A DNA stretch of 64,000 nucleotides from Mycobacterium sp. (GTDB lineage: Bacteria; Actinomycetota; Actinomycetes; Mycobacteriales; Mycobacteriaceae): the NCBI GenBank assembly GCA_021732005.1, contig JAKFVT010000059.1:186001-250000 (forward strand). Direction: 5' to 3'. Shown here in pieces: positions 52,409 to 61,589 of this stretch. The notes beneath the pieces are model-generated. The model saw nothing but the letters and a program-made list of their open reading frames with translations. It was not told the origin of the DNA and made no database searches. How positions within the stretch are numbered: the first letter of the stretch is position 1; every line of letters starts with the position of its first letter. Made by a program: the position numbers and the translations under genes.

Positions 52409-55400
52409 ATGGCGGCACCGCATCAGCAACCTGTCCGGGTAGCCGTCTTGGGTCCTGTCCGGGCCTGGCACGATTCGACGCCGGTCGACGTGGGCGGGCC
52501 ACGCCAGCGTTCCCTACTCGCGCGACTGGCGCTGGCCAAGGGCCAGGTGGTGTCGGTCGACCGGCTCATCGAGGATCTCTGGCACGGCGAACCCCCGCCG
52601 AAAGCGCTGTCCGCACTTCAGGCTTATGTCTCGCATCTGCGGCGGGTGCTCGAACCGGACCGCGCGCGGCGGGCCCCGGCCGAGATCATCGTCAGCGCCG
52701 CACCCGGTTATCGACTGGCGCTGCCCGTCGATTCCGTCGACGCGTGGTGGTTCGACGAGCAGGTGCGGGCGGCGGAGGCCGAACCCGACCCGGCACGGCG
52801 GGTCCAACTCCTCACCGCGGCCCTCGAGCAATGGGCCGGTGAACCCTACGCCGAGGTGTCCGACGCTGCCTGGGCCATCGCCGAAATCGCCCGCCTCGCG
52901 GAATTGCGGCTCGCTGCAATCGAATTGCGGGCGTCGGCCCAGCTTGCGCTGGGCCACCACAGCGCCGTGGTCGGTGCATTGGAACGGGTGGTCCTCGAGC
53001 ACCCCACCAGAGAGGGGGCGGCCGCCATCCTGGCCACCGCGCTCTACCGGGCTGGTCGGCAGGCCGCCGCGTTAGCGGTGTTGCGCAGCACACGCGATCA
53101 TCTCGCCGACGAGCTGGGACTCGAACCGGGGCGGGCGCTGCGCGATCTCGAACGCGACATCCTGAGCCACGCTGCGCATCTCGACGACGATCAGCCGGCG
53201 GCTCTGCCGCTCCCGCAGGCGCCGACTCACGTGCCGAATATTGCCGAACCTTCTGCGCCCCATGGCCGTTCCCGTGAGCTGGCGGCGATCGACGACGCCG
53301 CCGCCGACGCCCGCCATGGCGGCAGCCGCCTGGTGTGGGTCGGTGGCGAGGCAGGCGCCGGAAAGACCACCGTCACCGGCGCTGCCGCGGCTCGGTTGCG
53401 CGCCGCCGGTTGGACGGTTGCGGCCGGACGGTGCCCAGAGGTCGACGGTGCGCCGCCGGGGTGGGCCTGGACGGAGGTGCTGCGGCACTTCAGCGGTTCC
53501 TTCGCCGCGGCCGATCAACGTCACATCCGCGCCCTCGCGCCACTGCTGCACGAGGCCGACGCCACCGCCGACGACCAAAGTACTTTCTGGACAGCGCATG
53601 CCGTCGCGGATGTGATCGGCCGGTCCGCCACCGTCCAACCGGTCGCGGTGCTCTTGGACGATCTGCACCGAACTGACGGCCTCACCCTGGAACTGCTGCG
53701 GTTGGTCATCCACGAATTGCAGGACCGGCCGGTTCTGGTCGTGGCCACGTATCGGCCGTCGGAGTCGGGACCCGAATTGGCCGCAGCACGCGCGGCGCTC
53801 GCGGTGCGCACCGTCGCGCACGTGAGCATCGGCGGTTTGGGGGCGGAGGCGACGACTGCGCTCGCCGCCGACTGCGGCTTGACCGATCTCACCGAGAACG
53901 AGTCGCGGCTGTTGCACGACCGCACCGGCGGCAACCCGCTCTTCGTGAGGGAACTCGCACGTCTGATGATGTCGGAGGGACTCGATACCGCGCGGGTCGC
54001 GGTACCGACCGGGGTGGGGGATGTGCTGCGGCGCAGACTCGTTCGCCTTCCCGGCGCGACGGTGACCGCCCTCCGACAGGCCGCCGTCCTCGGCCGGGAC
54101 ATCGACGTCGATCTGCTCGCCGAACTCGCCCAGCGTGACCCCGACGACGTACTCGAGGCGTTGGAGCCTGCGGTGTTGGTCGGTCTGCTGGAGGAGCCCG
54201 GCGCCGGCCAGGTCAGGTTTGCCCACGCGTTGGTGCGCGACACGCTGTACGAAGACACGTCCCTGCTGCGTCGCTCGCGTCTGCACGCGGCCGTGCTGGA
54301 CTTGCTGTTGGCCCGGTCGACGGATCCGGCAGCGCTGGCCTATCACGCGGTCGCGGCCGCGACACCGGCCAGCGCGGCCGCCGCCGCAGAACTGGCGATG
54401 GCCGCAGGCCACGAGGCGGACCGGGTTGGTGCTCCCGCCGAGGCGGCCCGGCAATGGCAGGCCGCGGTCCGGATGCTGGAGCTGGCGAACCGCGCCGAGG
54501 CCGGGCCGCCGGATGTCGAGCGAACCATCGAGGCCTACTGCGGATGGGTGGCCGCATCGGCTCGGGTGGGTGACGTGGTCGCCGCCCGTGATGCTCTGAA
54601 AGAGGCTCTGCCGCTTGCCGATGGGTCCGACGAACGCGTCGCCCGGGTGCTGACGGCGTGGGACGCGCCGCTGATCTGGCGGGTGCGGATCAGTGATCAT
54701 GCCGACGCCGACATCGTCGGCCCGCTGCAGCGAGTACTCCGCGGCGAGCTGTCGCCGGAGGTTCGGGTGCGGCTGCTCACCACGCTGTTCGCCGAGTTGG
54801 AGGGCGCCGACCATGATGCCGCGCTGGCGGCGAGCGCCGAGGCGCTCACGCTGGCGCGCGCACTGTACGAACAAGATTCGCAGGCGCACGGCAGGCTGCT
54901 CTGCGCGGCGCTCAATGCGCGTGCCTATGCCGCGTTGGGTCCGGATCTGGCACACGAGCGCGAGATGCTGACCGACGAATTCCTCTCCGTCGCAGAATCT
55001 TCCGCCGCCGTTGACTATCAGGCTGTCGCGCACTGGCTGGCGTTCCTCGCTGCGGCCGGCCGCTCCGATCTGGTGGCCGCCCTTGACCACGTCGACCTTG
55101 CGGTGGCCAGAGCCGGCACCGGACAGCTGGCGCCGCTGCTGACGGTGTTGGAGGTGTTCACCGCTCAGCTGAGCGTGCTTGCGGGCCGGATCGACGAGGG
55201 TGAGGGTCGCTACGTCGCGGCCGCCCGCCGGTTGGCCGAGCAGGGCACGGCCAACGGCGCGCAGATGGGCCTTGTGGGCCGGTTCACCGCGGGTCTGGCC
55301 CGCGGGGAGTTGGCGCCGCTGGCCGACGACTTGGTGGCCGTGCACACCTACGTCTCGACATCCATCGCCGACGGCGCCGTGCTGGCGCTGGCGAGGGCCG

Positions 55401-55741
55401 GCCGCGAGGCCGACGCCCGGCAGATCTGGGCGAACCAACAGCCGGTCGAGCGGTCCTACTACTGGCTGGCCATGACGACGCTGCGGGCGCACGCCGCCGT
55501 CGCGCTCGGCGACGCCGACGTCGCGACTCGGTGCGCTGAAGAGCTGAAACCGTTTTCGGGCCGGATGGCCGGGTTGGACAACGGCAGCCTGTTGACCGGC
55601 CCGGTCGATGACGCGCTGGCCGCCATCGCCGAATTATTGGGCGACCAGGACGCCGCACAACGGTACCGGGCCGCCGCCGCCGCGCTGAGGACTCAGCTGG
55701 CGGCCGAGGCGGCTCGGCTCGTCGACCGGGTCAGCCGCTGA
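52409..55741 (+). CDS. SARP/AfsR-type regulator with BTAD and ATPase domains
   Basis: 1110-residue transcription factor. An OmpR-type winged helix at about 10-95 (VAVLGPVRAWHDSTPVDVGG, LSALQAYVSHLRRVLEP) is followed by a BTAD helical domain (about 105-250), an AAA/NB-ARC-like ATPase with Walker A GEAGAGKTT near 315 and VAVLLDDLHRTDG as Walker B, and a long C-terminal helical TPR-like region. SARP proteins activate transcription by binding direct repeats near -35. Such repeats occur at 56441-56473, upstream of the carbamoyl module. No TetR or sensor partner is close. Confidence 0.9.
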   Translation: MAAPHQQPVRVAVLGPVRAWHDSTPVDVGGPRQRSLLARLALAKGQVVSVDRLIEDLWHGEPPPKALSALQAYVSHLRRVLEPDRARRAPAEIIVSAAPGYRLALPVDSVDAWWFDEQVRAAEAEPDPARRVQLLTAALEQWAGEPYAEVSDAAWAIAEIARLAELRLAAIELRASAQLALGHHSAVVGALERVVLEHPTREGAAAILATALYRAGRQAAALAVLRSTRDHLADELGLEPGRALRDLERDILSHAAHLDDDQPAALPLPQAPTHVPNIAEPSAPHGRSRELAAIDDAAADARHGGSRLVWVGGEAGAGKTTVTGAAAARLRAAGWTVAAGRCPEVDGAPPGWAWTEVLRHFSGSFAAADQRHIRALAPLLHEADATADDQSTFWTAHAVADVIGRSATVQPVAVLLDDLHRTDGLTLELLRLVIHELQDRPVLVVATYRPSESGPELAAARAALAVRTVAHVSIGGLGAEATTALAADCGLTDLTENESRLLHDRTGGNPLFVRELARLMMSEGLDTARVAVPTGVGDVLRRRLVRLPGATVTALRQAAVLGRDIDVDLLAELAQRDPDDVLEALEPAVLVGLLEEPGAGQVRFAHALVRDTLYEDTSLLRRSRLHAAVLDLLLARSTDPAALAYHAVAAATPASAAAAAELAMAAGHEADRVGAPAEAARQWQAAVRMLELANRAEAGPPDVERTIEAYCGWVAASARVGDVVAARDALKEALPLADGSDERVARVLTAWDAPLIWRVRISDHADADIVGPLQRVLRGELSPEVRVRLLTTLFAELEGADHDAALAASAEALTLARALYEQDSQAHGRLLCAALNARAYAALGPDLAHEREMLTDEFLSVAESSAAVDYQAVAHWLAFLAAAGRSDLVAALDHVDLAVARAGTGQLAPLLTVLEVFTAQLSVLAGRIDEGEGRYVAAARRLAEQGTANGAQMGLVGRFTAGLARGELAPLADDLVAVHTYVSTSIADGAVLALARAGREADARQIWANQQPVERSYYWLAMTTLRAHAAVALGDADVATRCAEELKPFSGRMAGLDNGSLLTGPVDDALAAIAELLGDQDAAQRYRAAAAALRTQLAAEAARLVDRVSR

Positions 55742-56420
55742 ACACCTCGTTCTCGAATTTCCGGTGCCGCCAAGCCAATACGGCCAACAGCAGACGAAGA
55801 ACGGGACTGACTTCCTTGGCCAGTGCGGCCCGTTCGTCGTCGGTGGCCGCCCCCACCGTGCGTGGCCCGTCGAACGTCAGCCGCCCCGTCCGCTGTGCGG
55901 TCTTCTCCACGACCTGCCAATCGGCCACCGACACGTGCCGGCGGATCACCGGGAAGATGTCGCGCTCCTCTTCGGCGATGTGTTCGGTGAGCAGGTTGCG
56001 CAGATCGGCCAGCTCGGCGCCCAACAGCGCGGCGGTCCGACGATCACCACCGGCCACCCGGAATGCGTTCGCCCGATGCGCGATGATCTCCAGGCGCGGA
56101 TCCAGCGCGGCGTGGTCGTCGGTCAGCTCGGTCAGGTCGACGATGTCTTTCGCGCAGGCGTCGATCACCGGCCACAGCACGGTGTCCTCGACGGTGTGGT
56201 GATGGTGGATGGACTCGCACAGCAGGTCGGTGTAGCGGGCGATCGCCTGGGCGCGCCGGGTCGAGCAGCGCTGCCGCCCCTCGCCGATGTCGGTCACCGT
56301 GGCGGCCAGGCGGCCGACGTCGGCGAGCATCGCCCGATGCGCCAGCGTGATGCCGATCAGGTCGGGCTCGGGGTCGTGGGGCTGGCGGGGGGTGACGGTG
56401 ACGGGCTGTGGTGTTTTCAT
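55731..56420 (-). CDS. hemerythrin HHE-domain protein
   Basis: 229 residues, a four-helix di-iron binding domain. Ligand candidates: His near 28 (LAHRAML), the HHHH run with TVEDTVLWPVI at about 74-85, DDHAALD, and EHIAEEERDIFPVI (His and Glu). Such proteins bind oxygen or NO, or repair iron centres; a role next to the carbamoyl module is not obvious. ATG at 56420. Its end overlaps the SARP gene end by 11 nt. Confidence 0.85.
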   Translation of the reverse strand: MKTPQPVTVTPRQPHDPEPDLIGITLAHRAMLADVGRLAATVTDIGEGRQRCSTRRAQAIARYTDLLCESIHHHHTVEDTVLWPVIDACAKDIVDLTELTDDHAALDPRLEIIAHRANAFRVAGGDRRTAALLGAELADLRNLLTEHIAEEERDIFPVIRRHVSVADWQVVEKTAQRTGRLTFDGPRTVGAATDDERAALAKEVSPVLRLLLAVLAWRHRKFENEVFSG

Positions 56421-56440
56421 GCGACGACCATGGCTGGCCG

Positions 56441-56473
56441 CACTTGTAAGACACTTGCGATCGACTTGCGGTC
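56441..56473. promoter_or_regulatory. three 11-bp direct repeats (CACTTG type), possible SARP site
   Basis: CACTTG at 56441-56446, CACTTG at 56452-56457 and GACTTG at 56463-56468, each followed by 5 nt, so the period is exactly 11 bp, one helical turn. SARP activators bind such tandem repeats. The site lies between the divergent hemerythrin gene (start 56420) and the amidohydrolase gene (start 56578). A clear -10 was not found. Confidence 0.5.
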
Positions 56474-56577
56474 CGTCGAGGGAGATTGTTTACACCGCCG
56501 AAATGTTCACCCGCGCGATCGGCTGCCGGTTACGTTTCAATGAATCCGCCAGACCGCGCGCCAGAAGGGAACCACAG

Positions 56578-57237
56578 GTGGCAACGATCAACGCGGAGCC
56601 CTTCCCGCTCGATATCGACATCGCGAGCACCGCGCTCGTGATCATCGACATGCAGCGCGACTTCGTGCTGCCCGGTGGATTCGGTGAGGCGCTCGGCAAC
56701 GACACCTCACTGCTGTTGGCCGCGGTCGAACCGATCAAGCGGGTGCTGGCCCAGGCTCGCAAGATCGGCATGCTGGTCATCCACACCCGGGAGGGGCACC
56801 GGCCCGACCTGACCGACTGCCCGCCGGCCAAGCTGCACCGCGGCGGCAAGACGTTCATCGGCGAACCCGGCCCCATGGGCCGCATCCTGGTTCGCGGCGA
56901 GCAGGGCCACGACATCATCGACCAGCTGTATCCCATCGACGGCGAACCGGTGATCGACAAACCCGGCAAGGGCAGCTTCCATGCCACCGACCTCGGCCAG
57001 ATCCTGGCTGACCGCGGCATCAAGACGCTGGTGGTCTGCGGGGTGACCACCGAGGTCTGCGTCCACACGACAGTTCGCGAAGCCAACGACCGCGGCTATG
57101 AATGCCTGGTGCTCAGCGATTGCGTGGCGTCGTATTTTCCGGAGTTCCAGCGGGTGGCGCTCGAGATGATCAAGGCGCAGGGCGCCATCTTCGGGTGGGT
57201 GGCCGACGCCGACGAGTTCATCGCGGCGACATCCTGA
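56578..57237 (+). CDS. BiuH-like cysteine hydrolase (isochorismatase fold; biuret/triuret amidohydrolase family)
   Basis: 219 residues. The cysteine-hydrolase triad is visible: Asp24 (VIIDMQRDF), Lys128 (DKPGKGSF) and Cys161 (GVTTEVCVHTT). Long stretches resemble biuret and triuret amidohydrolases: HTREGHRPDLTD, GRILVRGEQGHDII, YPIDGEPVIDKPGKGSF and REANDRGYECLVL. Biuret hydrolases give allophanate plus ammonia. Relatives act on other ureides or amides, so the exact substrate is open. GTG at 56578 with AAGGGA 8 nt upstream; the frame is open to 56287. fdrA follows 3 nt later. Confidence 0.8.
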   Translation: MATINAEPFPLDIDIASTALVIIDMQRDFVLPGGFGEALGNDTSLLLAAVEPIKRVLAQARKIGMLVIHTREGHRPDLTDCPPAKLHRGGKTFIGEPGPMGRILVRGEQGHDIIDQLYPIDGEPVIDKPGKGSFHATDLGQILADRGIKTLVVCGVTTEVCVHTTVREANDRGYECLVLSDCVASYFPEFQRVALEMIKAQGAIFGWVADADEFIAATS

Positions 57238-57240
57238 CGA

Positions 57241-58797
57241 ATGGGCACCAGTTCGCGTTTCTATCCCAACCTCTACAAGGACTCGGTGTCCTTGATGACG
57301 GTGTCGGCGCGAGTGACGTCGATACCCGGCATCGAGGCCGCGTCGGTGGTGATGGCGTCGGCCACCAACGTCGACAACCTCGCCCAAGCCGGCCTCGGCG
57401 CCTTCGATGTCCGGCCCAACGATCTGATCGTCGCGGTGTCGGGCAGCGATGAAGCCTGCGACGAAGCGCTCGCCGTGGCCGACACGCTGCTGTCGGCGTC
57501 ACCTCCCGACAGCGGTGACGAGGCATCGGCGACACCGACCACCAGCATCCAGATGGCCGTCGCCACCGAGCGCGCGCTCAACCTGGCGCTGATCTCGGTG
57601 CCCGGCGATTACGCCGCCGCCGAGGCGATGAAGGCGCTGCGGCTGGGCTTGGACGTGATGGTGTTCAGCGACAACGTCACCCCGGACGCCGAGCTGGCGC
57701 TCAAGGACTACGCGCAGGCCCACGATTTGATGGTGATGGGCCCGGACTGCGGCACCGCGATCATCAACGGCATTCCGCTGGGTTTCGCCAACGTGGTGCG
57801 GCGCGGCCCGATCGGGGTGGTCGGCGCCTCCGGCACCGGGACCCAGGAGGTGACCGTCCGGATCCATCAGAACGGTTCGGGGGTATCGCACGCGCTCGGC
57901 ACCGGCGGCCACGACCTGGCTGAGGCGATCGGCGGCATCTCCATGCTGCACGGCTTGGCCGCCCTCGGCGCCGACCCTGCCACCGCGGTTATCGTGCTGG
58001 TGTCCAAGCCGCCGTCGCCGACGGTGGCCGCGAAAGTACTTGCCGCAGCGCAGGACAGCGCCAAACCGGTTGTTGTCATCTTCCTCGGGGCCGATCCCGC
58101 GTCCATCACCCGCGACGGCGTGTACGGCGCGGCGTCGCTTGCGCAGGCTGCGGACATGGCCGTCGAACTGGCCGGTGGTGGGCAGCCGACCGCCACCGGG
58201 ATCGCCATCTCAGCTGAGATGAACCGAACGCTGGCCGATCTCGCGGACGCCATGGCGCCGAGCCAACGGTACGTCCGGGGCATCTTCTCCGGCGGCACCT
58301 TCTGCTACGAGGCGCAGCTGATACACCACGCCCACGGCGTGACCGCCCAGTCGAACACCCCGGTGGCCGGCAACACCGCGCTGGCCGATCTCCGCACGAG
58401 TCAGGGGCACACCATTCTCGACATGGGTGACGATGAATTCACCCGCGGCAAGCCACATCCCATGATCGACCCGTCGCAGAAGGACGCCCGCATCCGGGCC
58501 GAGATCGCCGACCCCGCCACGGCGGTCGTGTTGTTCGACGTGGTGCTGGGCTACGGCTCGGCCGATGACCCAACGGCAGAACTGGTTTCGATCATCGAAA
58601 CCGGCGCGGCCGCGGCCCGTGCCGAGGGGCGGACCGTCGCCTTCGTCGGCTACGTATGCGGTACCGAACTGGACCCGCAGGACCGGACCAAGGCCGTCGC
58701 CGCCCTGCAGTCGGCCGGGGTGCTGGTCGCGTCGAGTAACGCGGAGGCGGCCCTGTGGTCTGCGACTGTGGTCACCGCGCGGGGAGGAGATCGATGA
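57241..58797 (+). CDS. fdrA: FdrA-family protein (carbamoyltransferase subunit, AllF-like)
   Basis: 518 residues with succinyl-CoA synthetase-like halves. GIPLGFANVVRRGPIGVVG, ASGTGTQEVTVRIH and MVMGPDCGTAII are characteristic FdrA motifs. E. coli FdrA (AllF) with AllG and AllH forms oxamate carbamoyltransferase, which transfers a carbamoyl group to phosphate and passes carbamoyl phosphate to a carbamate kinase. Here the DUF1116 and kinase genes follow. ATG at 57241 directly after the hydrolase stop; the ribosome site is weak, so coupling is likely. Ends with an ATGA overlap. Confidence 0.85.
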   Translation: MGTSSRFYPNLYKDSVSLMTVSARVTSIPGIEAASVVMASATNVDNLAQAGLGAFDVRPNDLIVAVSGSDEACDEALAVADTLLSASPPDSGDEASATPTTSIQMAVATERALNLALISVPGDYAAAEAMKALRLGLDVMVFSDNVTPDAELALKDYAQAHDLMVMGPDCGTAIINGIPLGFANVVRRGPIGVVGASGTGTQEVTVRIHQNGSGVSHALGTGGHDLAEAIGGISMLHGLAALGADPATAVIVLVSKPPSPTVAAKVLAAAQDSAKPVVVIFLGADPASITRDGVYGAASLAQAADMAVELAGGGQPTATGIAISAEMNRTLADLADAMAPSQRYVRGIFSGGTFCYEAQLIHHAHGVTAQSNTPVAGNTALADLRTSQGHTILDMGDDEFTRGKPHPMIDPSQKDARIRAEIADPATAVVLFDVVLGYGSADDPTAELVSIIETGAAAARAEGRTVAFVGYVCGTELDPQDRTKAVAALQSAGVLVASSNAEAALWSATVVTARGGDR

Positions 58798-60206
58798 AAG
58801 AGCTTCTCCAACAGGATCTCAACGTCGTCAACGTCGGACTGCAGAGTTTCGCCTCGAACATCACTGCGGCCGGCGGCCGGGTCACCTCGGTCACCTGGGC
58901 TCCGCCGGCCGGTGCCGACCCGGGATTGGGCTGGACATTGGCAACCCTGATCGGTGACCCGCGCATCGAGGCCGCCAACGCCGTCGCCTTCGACCGGTAC
59001 CTGGGTGCGCAACCTCGACTGGTCGACCTGGTCCGCGCCGGGGAGGTGATGGCCGGGCTCGGTCCTGGGGAGCGCCGCATCCTGCACGCCGGGCCGCCGA
59101 TCGACTGGCCCGACATGTGCGGACCGCAGCGCGGCGCCATCGCCGGGGCGATCCTCTACGAAGGCTGGGCCGACGATCTCGACGCCGCCGAAAAACTCGT
59201 GGGCAGTGGAGAAGTGGCGCTCGAACCGTGTCACGAGCACGGTGCGGTCGGACCGATGGCCGGCATCATCAGCCCGTCGATGCCGGTGTGGGTGGTGGAG
59301 AACACCGCCGCCGGGAATCGGGCTTACAGCAACCTCAACGAGGGGCTGGGCAAGGTGCTGCGGTTCGGTGCCCACTCGCCCGACGTGCTCAACCGATTGC
59401 GGTGGCTGGGCAGCGACTTCTTCGAGACCATGCAGGTTGCGGTGCGCGGACTGGCCGATCCCGACCTCAAACCACTGATGGCACAGGCGCTGCACATGGG
59501 CGACGAACTGCACAACCGCAACGCCGCCGCCTCCGGGCTGCTGTTCAAACGGCTGACACTGGCACTTCTGGGATCTGAGCTCGCCTCCGACGCGGTGCGG
59601 CGGGCTCTGGAATTCGTCGCAGGCAACGATCACTTCTTCCTCAACATCTCGATGGCCGCAGCCAAATCGATGTCGGACGCGGCTGCCGACGTGCCGGGCA
59701 GCAGCATGGTGACGGTGATGGCCCGCAACGGGGTCAACTTCGGCATCAAGCTCTCCGGCACCGGCAATCAGTGGTTCCAAGCGCCCGCGAATCCTGTTGA
59801 CGGACTGTACTTCCCGGGCTACACGGTCGACGACGCGGCCGCTGACCTCGGCGACTCGGCGATCACCGAGACCAACGGGCTGGGCGGCTTCGCGATGGCT
59901 GCCTCGCCGGCGATCGTCCAGTTCGTCGGCGGCACCCCGGCCGACGCGACCGCCAACAGCCGCCGGATGCTGTCCATCACGCTGGGCGGCAACCCCGCAT
60001 TCACTTTGCCGCCGTTGAACTTCGGCGGAACACCCGCCGGGATCGATGCCCGCCTGGTTGCCGACTCCGGCATCTTGCCCATCATCAACACCGGGATCGC
60101 GCACCGGCAGGCCGGTGTCGGGCAGATCGGCGCGGGCATCACCACCGCGCCGATGGACTGCTTCACCGCCGCTCTGGCCGCGCTGGCGTCAGGACTGCAG
60201 AAGTGA
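58794..60206 (+). CDS. DUF1116 protein (AllG/YlbE-like)
   Basis: 470 residues of the DUF1116 family. Characteristic text: VGLQSFASNITAAGG at the start, HEHGAVGPMAGIISPSMPVW in the middle, ARNGVNFGIKLSGTG and INTGIAHRQAGVGQIGAG near the end. In E. coli the DUF1116 protein YlbE (AllG) is a subunit of the oxamate carbamoyltransferase. A third E. coli subunit, AllH (DUF2877), is not encoded in this window. GGGGAGGAG precedes the ATG at 58794; overlaps with both neighbours are 4 nt. Confidence 0.87.
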   Translation: MKELLQQDLNVVNVGLQSFASNITAAGGRVTSVTWAPPAGADPGLGWTLATLIGDPRIEAANAVAFDRYLGAQPRLVDLVRAGEVMAGLGPGERRILHAGPPIDWPDMCGPQRGAIAGAILYEGWADDLDAAEKLVGSGEVALEPCHEHGAVGPMAGIISPSMPVWVVENTAAGNRAYSNLNEGLGKVLRFGAHSPDVLNRLRWLGSDFFETMQVAVRGLADPDLKPLMAQALHMGDELHNRNAAASGLLFKRLTLALLGSELASDAVRRALEFVAGNDHFFLNISMAAAKSMSDAAADVPGSSMVTVMARNGVNFGIKLSGTGNQWFQAPANPVDGLYFPGYTVDDAAADLGDSAITETNGLGGFAMAASPAIVQFVGGTPADATANSRRMLSITLGGNPAFTLPPLNFGGTPAGIDARLVADSGILPIINTGIAHRQAGVGQIGAGITTAPMDCFTAALAALASGLQK

Positions 60207-61567
60207 GCACCGCGATCGTCGCGTTCGGCGGCAACGCGTTGGTCACCGACGCCGAACATGACTCCATTCCCCAGCAGTACGACACGGTCAGCCGCACCGC
60301 CGGACCGTTGATCGACATGGTGGAACAAGGCTGGAAACTCGTTGTCTCCCATGGCAACGGCCCGCAGGTTGGGTTCATTCTGCGACGCTCGGAGCTCGCG
60401 CAGGACGAGGTCGATCCCGTTCCGGTGGACTACGCCGTGGCAGACACCCAGGGCGCGATCGGCTACATGTTCGTCAAAGCTCTGCGTAACGAGCTGGCGC
60501 GCCGGGGTTTGTCGCGACCGGTGGTGGCTCTCGTCACCCATTCGGTGGTCAGCGTCGACGACCCGGCCTTCACCAACCCCACCAAACCGGTCGGTTCGTT
60601 CCTGACCGAGGACCGGGCCAGGGGGCTGGCGGACAGTCTGGGCTGGACCATCGCCGAGGACGCCGGCCGCGGCTGGCGGCGCACGGTGGCCTCGCCGCGG
60701 CCGACCACCATCCTGGAAACCGACGTGATCCGGCGGCTGCTCGACGACGGCGCCATCGTCGTTGCGGTCGGCGGCGGCGGCATCCCGGTGGCGCTCGAAC
60801 CCGACGGCACGGTCGTCGGCGTCGAGGCGGTCGTCGACAAGGACATCGCCTCGGGGCTGCTGGCCCACGAGCTGGGTGCCGAGCTGCTGCTGATCCCCAC
60901 CGGGGTCGCGCGGGTGGCCATCGGGTTCGGCACGCCCGCCGAGACCTGGCTGGACACCATCACCGTCGGCCAGGCCCGCGACTACATCGCCTCAGGCCAA
61001 TTCGGTAGGGGGTCGATGGAACCCAAAGTCGAAGCGGTCGCCGATTTCGTCGCCGCGACGCCCGGTTCCGTCGGCGTCATCGGCGCCGCAGAGGAGATCC
61101 CGGCCATCCTGGCCGGTACGGCGGGCACCCGGATCGTCGGCGACGCAACGGGTCCCGCAGTGGAGGAGAAGGGAAGTGACGCAGTGCTGTTGGCGGTCAA
61201 CGGAACACTGATGCGAGGGCTGAAACTGTCGCCGAACATGGCCGCCGCCGGAGCCACATTCCTGCGGGAGGCCACCACCGAGCCGGTGTACCGGCTGTGG
61301 ACGATCAACGACGAGCATCCTGCGATGATTCGCGTCACCGACGGCTCGGGCGTCGGCGTGGCGGTCGAGGTGTGGGAGGTACCTGCCGCGGGTCTGGCCG
61401 GAATCCTGCTCAACGAGCCTCCCGGGCTGTCGATCGGCAAGGTGAACCTCGATGACGGCTCGACGGTGCTCGGGGTGATCGGGGAGCCCGCGCTGGTCGA
61501 GGGACAGCGGGAGATCACCGAGTTCGGTGGGTGGCGGGCCTACACCGCCGCCGGCGGGGATGTGTGA
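60203..61567 (+). CDS. carbamate kinase fused to an allophanate-hydrolase C-domain-like module
   Basis: 454 residues. Residues 1 to about 312 are a carbamate kinase: FGGNAL, SHGNGPQVG, VAVGGGGIPV and VDKDIASGLLA are the ATP and carbamoyl-phosphate loops. It makes ATP from carbamoyl phosphate and ADP. From about 325 a second domain follows: LAVNGTLMRGLKL, TFLREATTEPVYRLW, VEVWEVPAAGLAGIL, then ITEFGGWRAYTAAG. This matches what I know of the C-terminal domain of allophanate hydrolase (AtzF), which decarboxylates N-carboxycarbamate in some enzymes. The usual kinase has only about 310 residues. GTG start overlaps the DUF1116 stop (GTGA). Confidence 0.85.
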   Translation: MSTAIVAFGGNALVTDAEHDSIPQQYDTVSRTAGPLIDMVEQGWKLVVSHGNGPQVGFILRRSELAQDEVDPVPVDYAVADTQGAIGYMFVKALRNELARRGLSRPVVALVTHSVVSVDDPAFTNPTKPVGSFLTEDRARGLADSLGWTIAEDAGRGWRRTVASPRPTTILETDVIRRLLDDGAIVVAVGGGGIPVALEPDGTVVGVEAVVDKDIASGLLAHELGAELLLIPTGVARVAIGFGTPAETWLDTITVGQARDYIASGQFGRGSMEPKVEAVADFVAATPGSVGVIGAAEEIPAILAGTAGTRIVGDATGPAVEEKGSDAVLLAVNGTLMRGLKLSPNMAAAGATFLREATTEPVYRLWTINDEHPAMIRVTDGSGVGVAVEVWEVPAAGLAGILLNEPPGLSIGKVNLDDGSTVLGVIGEPALVEGQREITEFGGWRAYTAAGGDV

Positions 61568-61589
61568 GCAGAAGGTATAGCCACCGTCG

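Noticed and set aside
53072..55492. Open frame of 806 codons opposite the SARP gene
   Set aside because: Shadow of the SARP gene; no recognisable domain or ribosome site.
56287..56577. Longer N-terminus for the BiuH-like hydrolase
   Set aside because: The open frame runs through the hemerythrin gene start and the repeats; GTG 56578 has the ribosome site and the family-like N-terminus.
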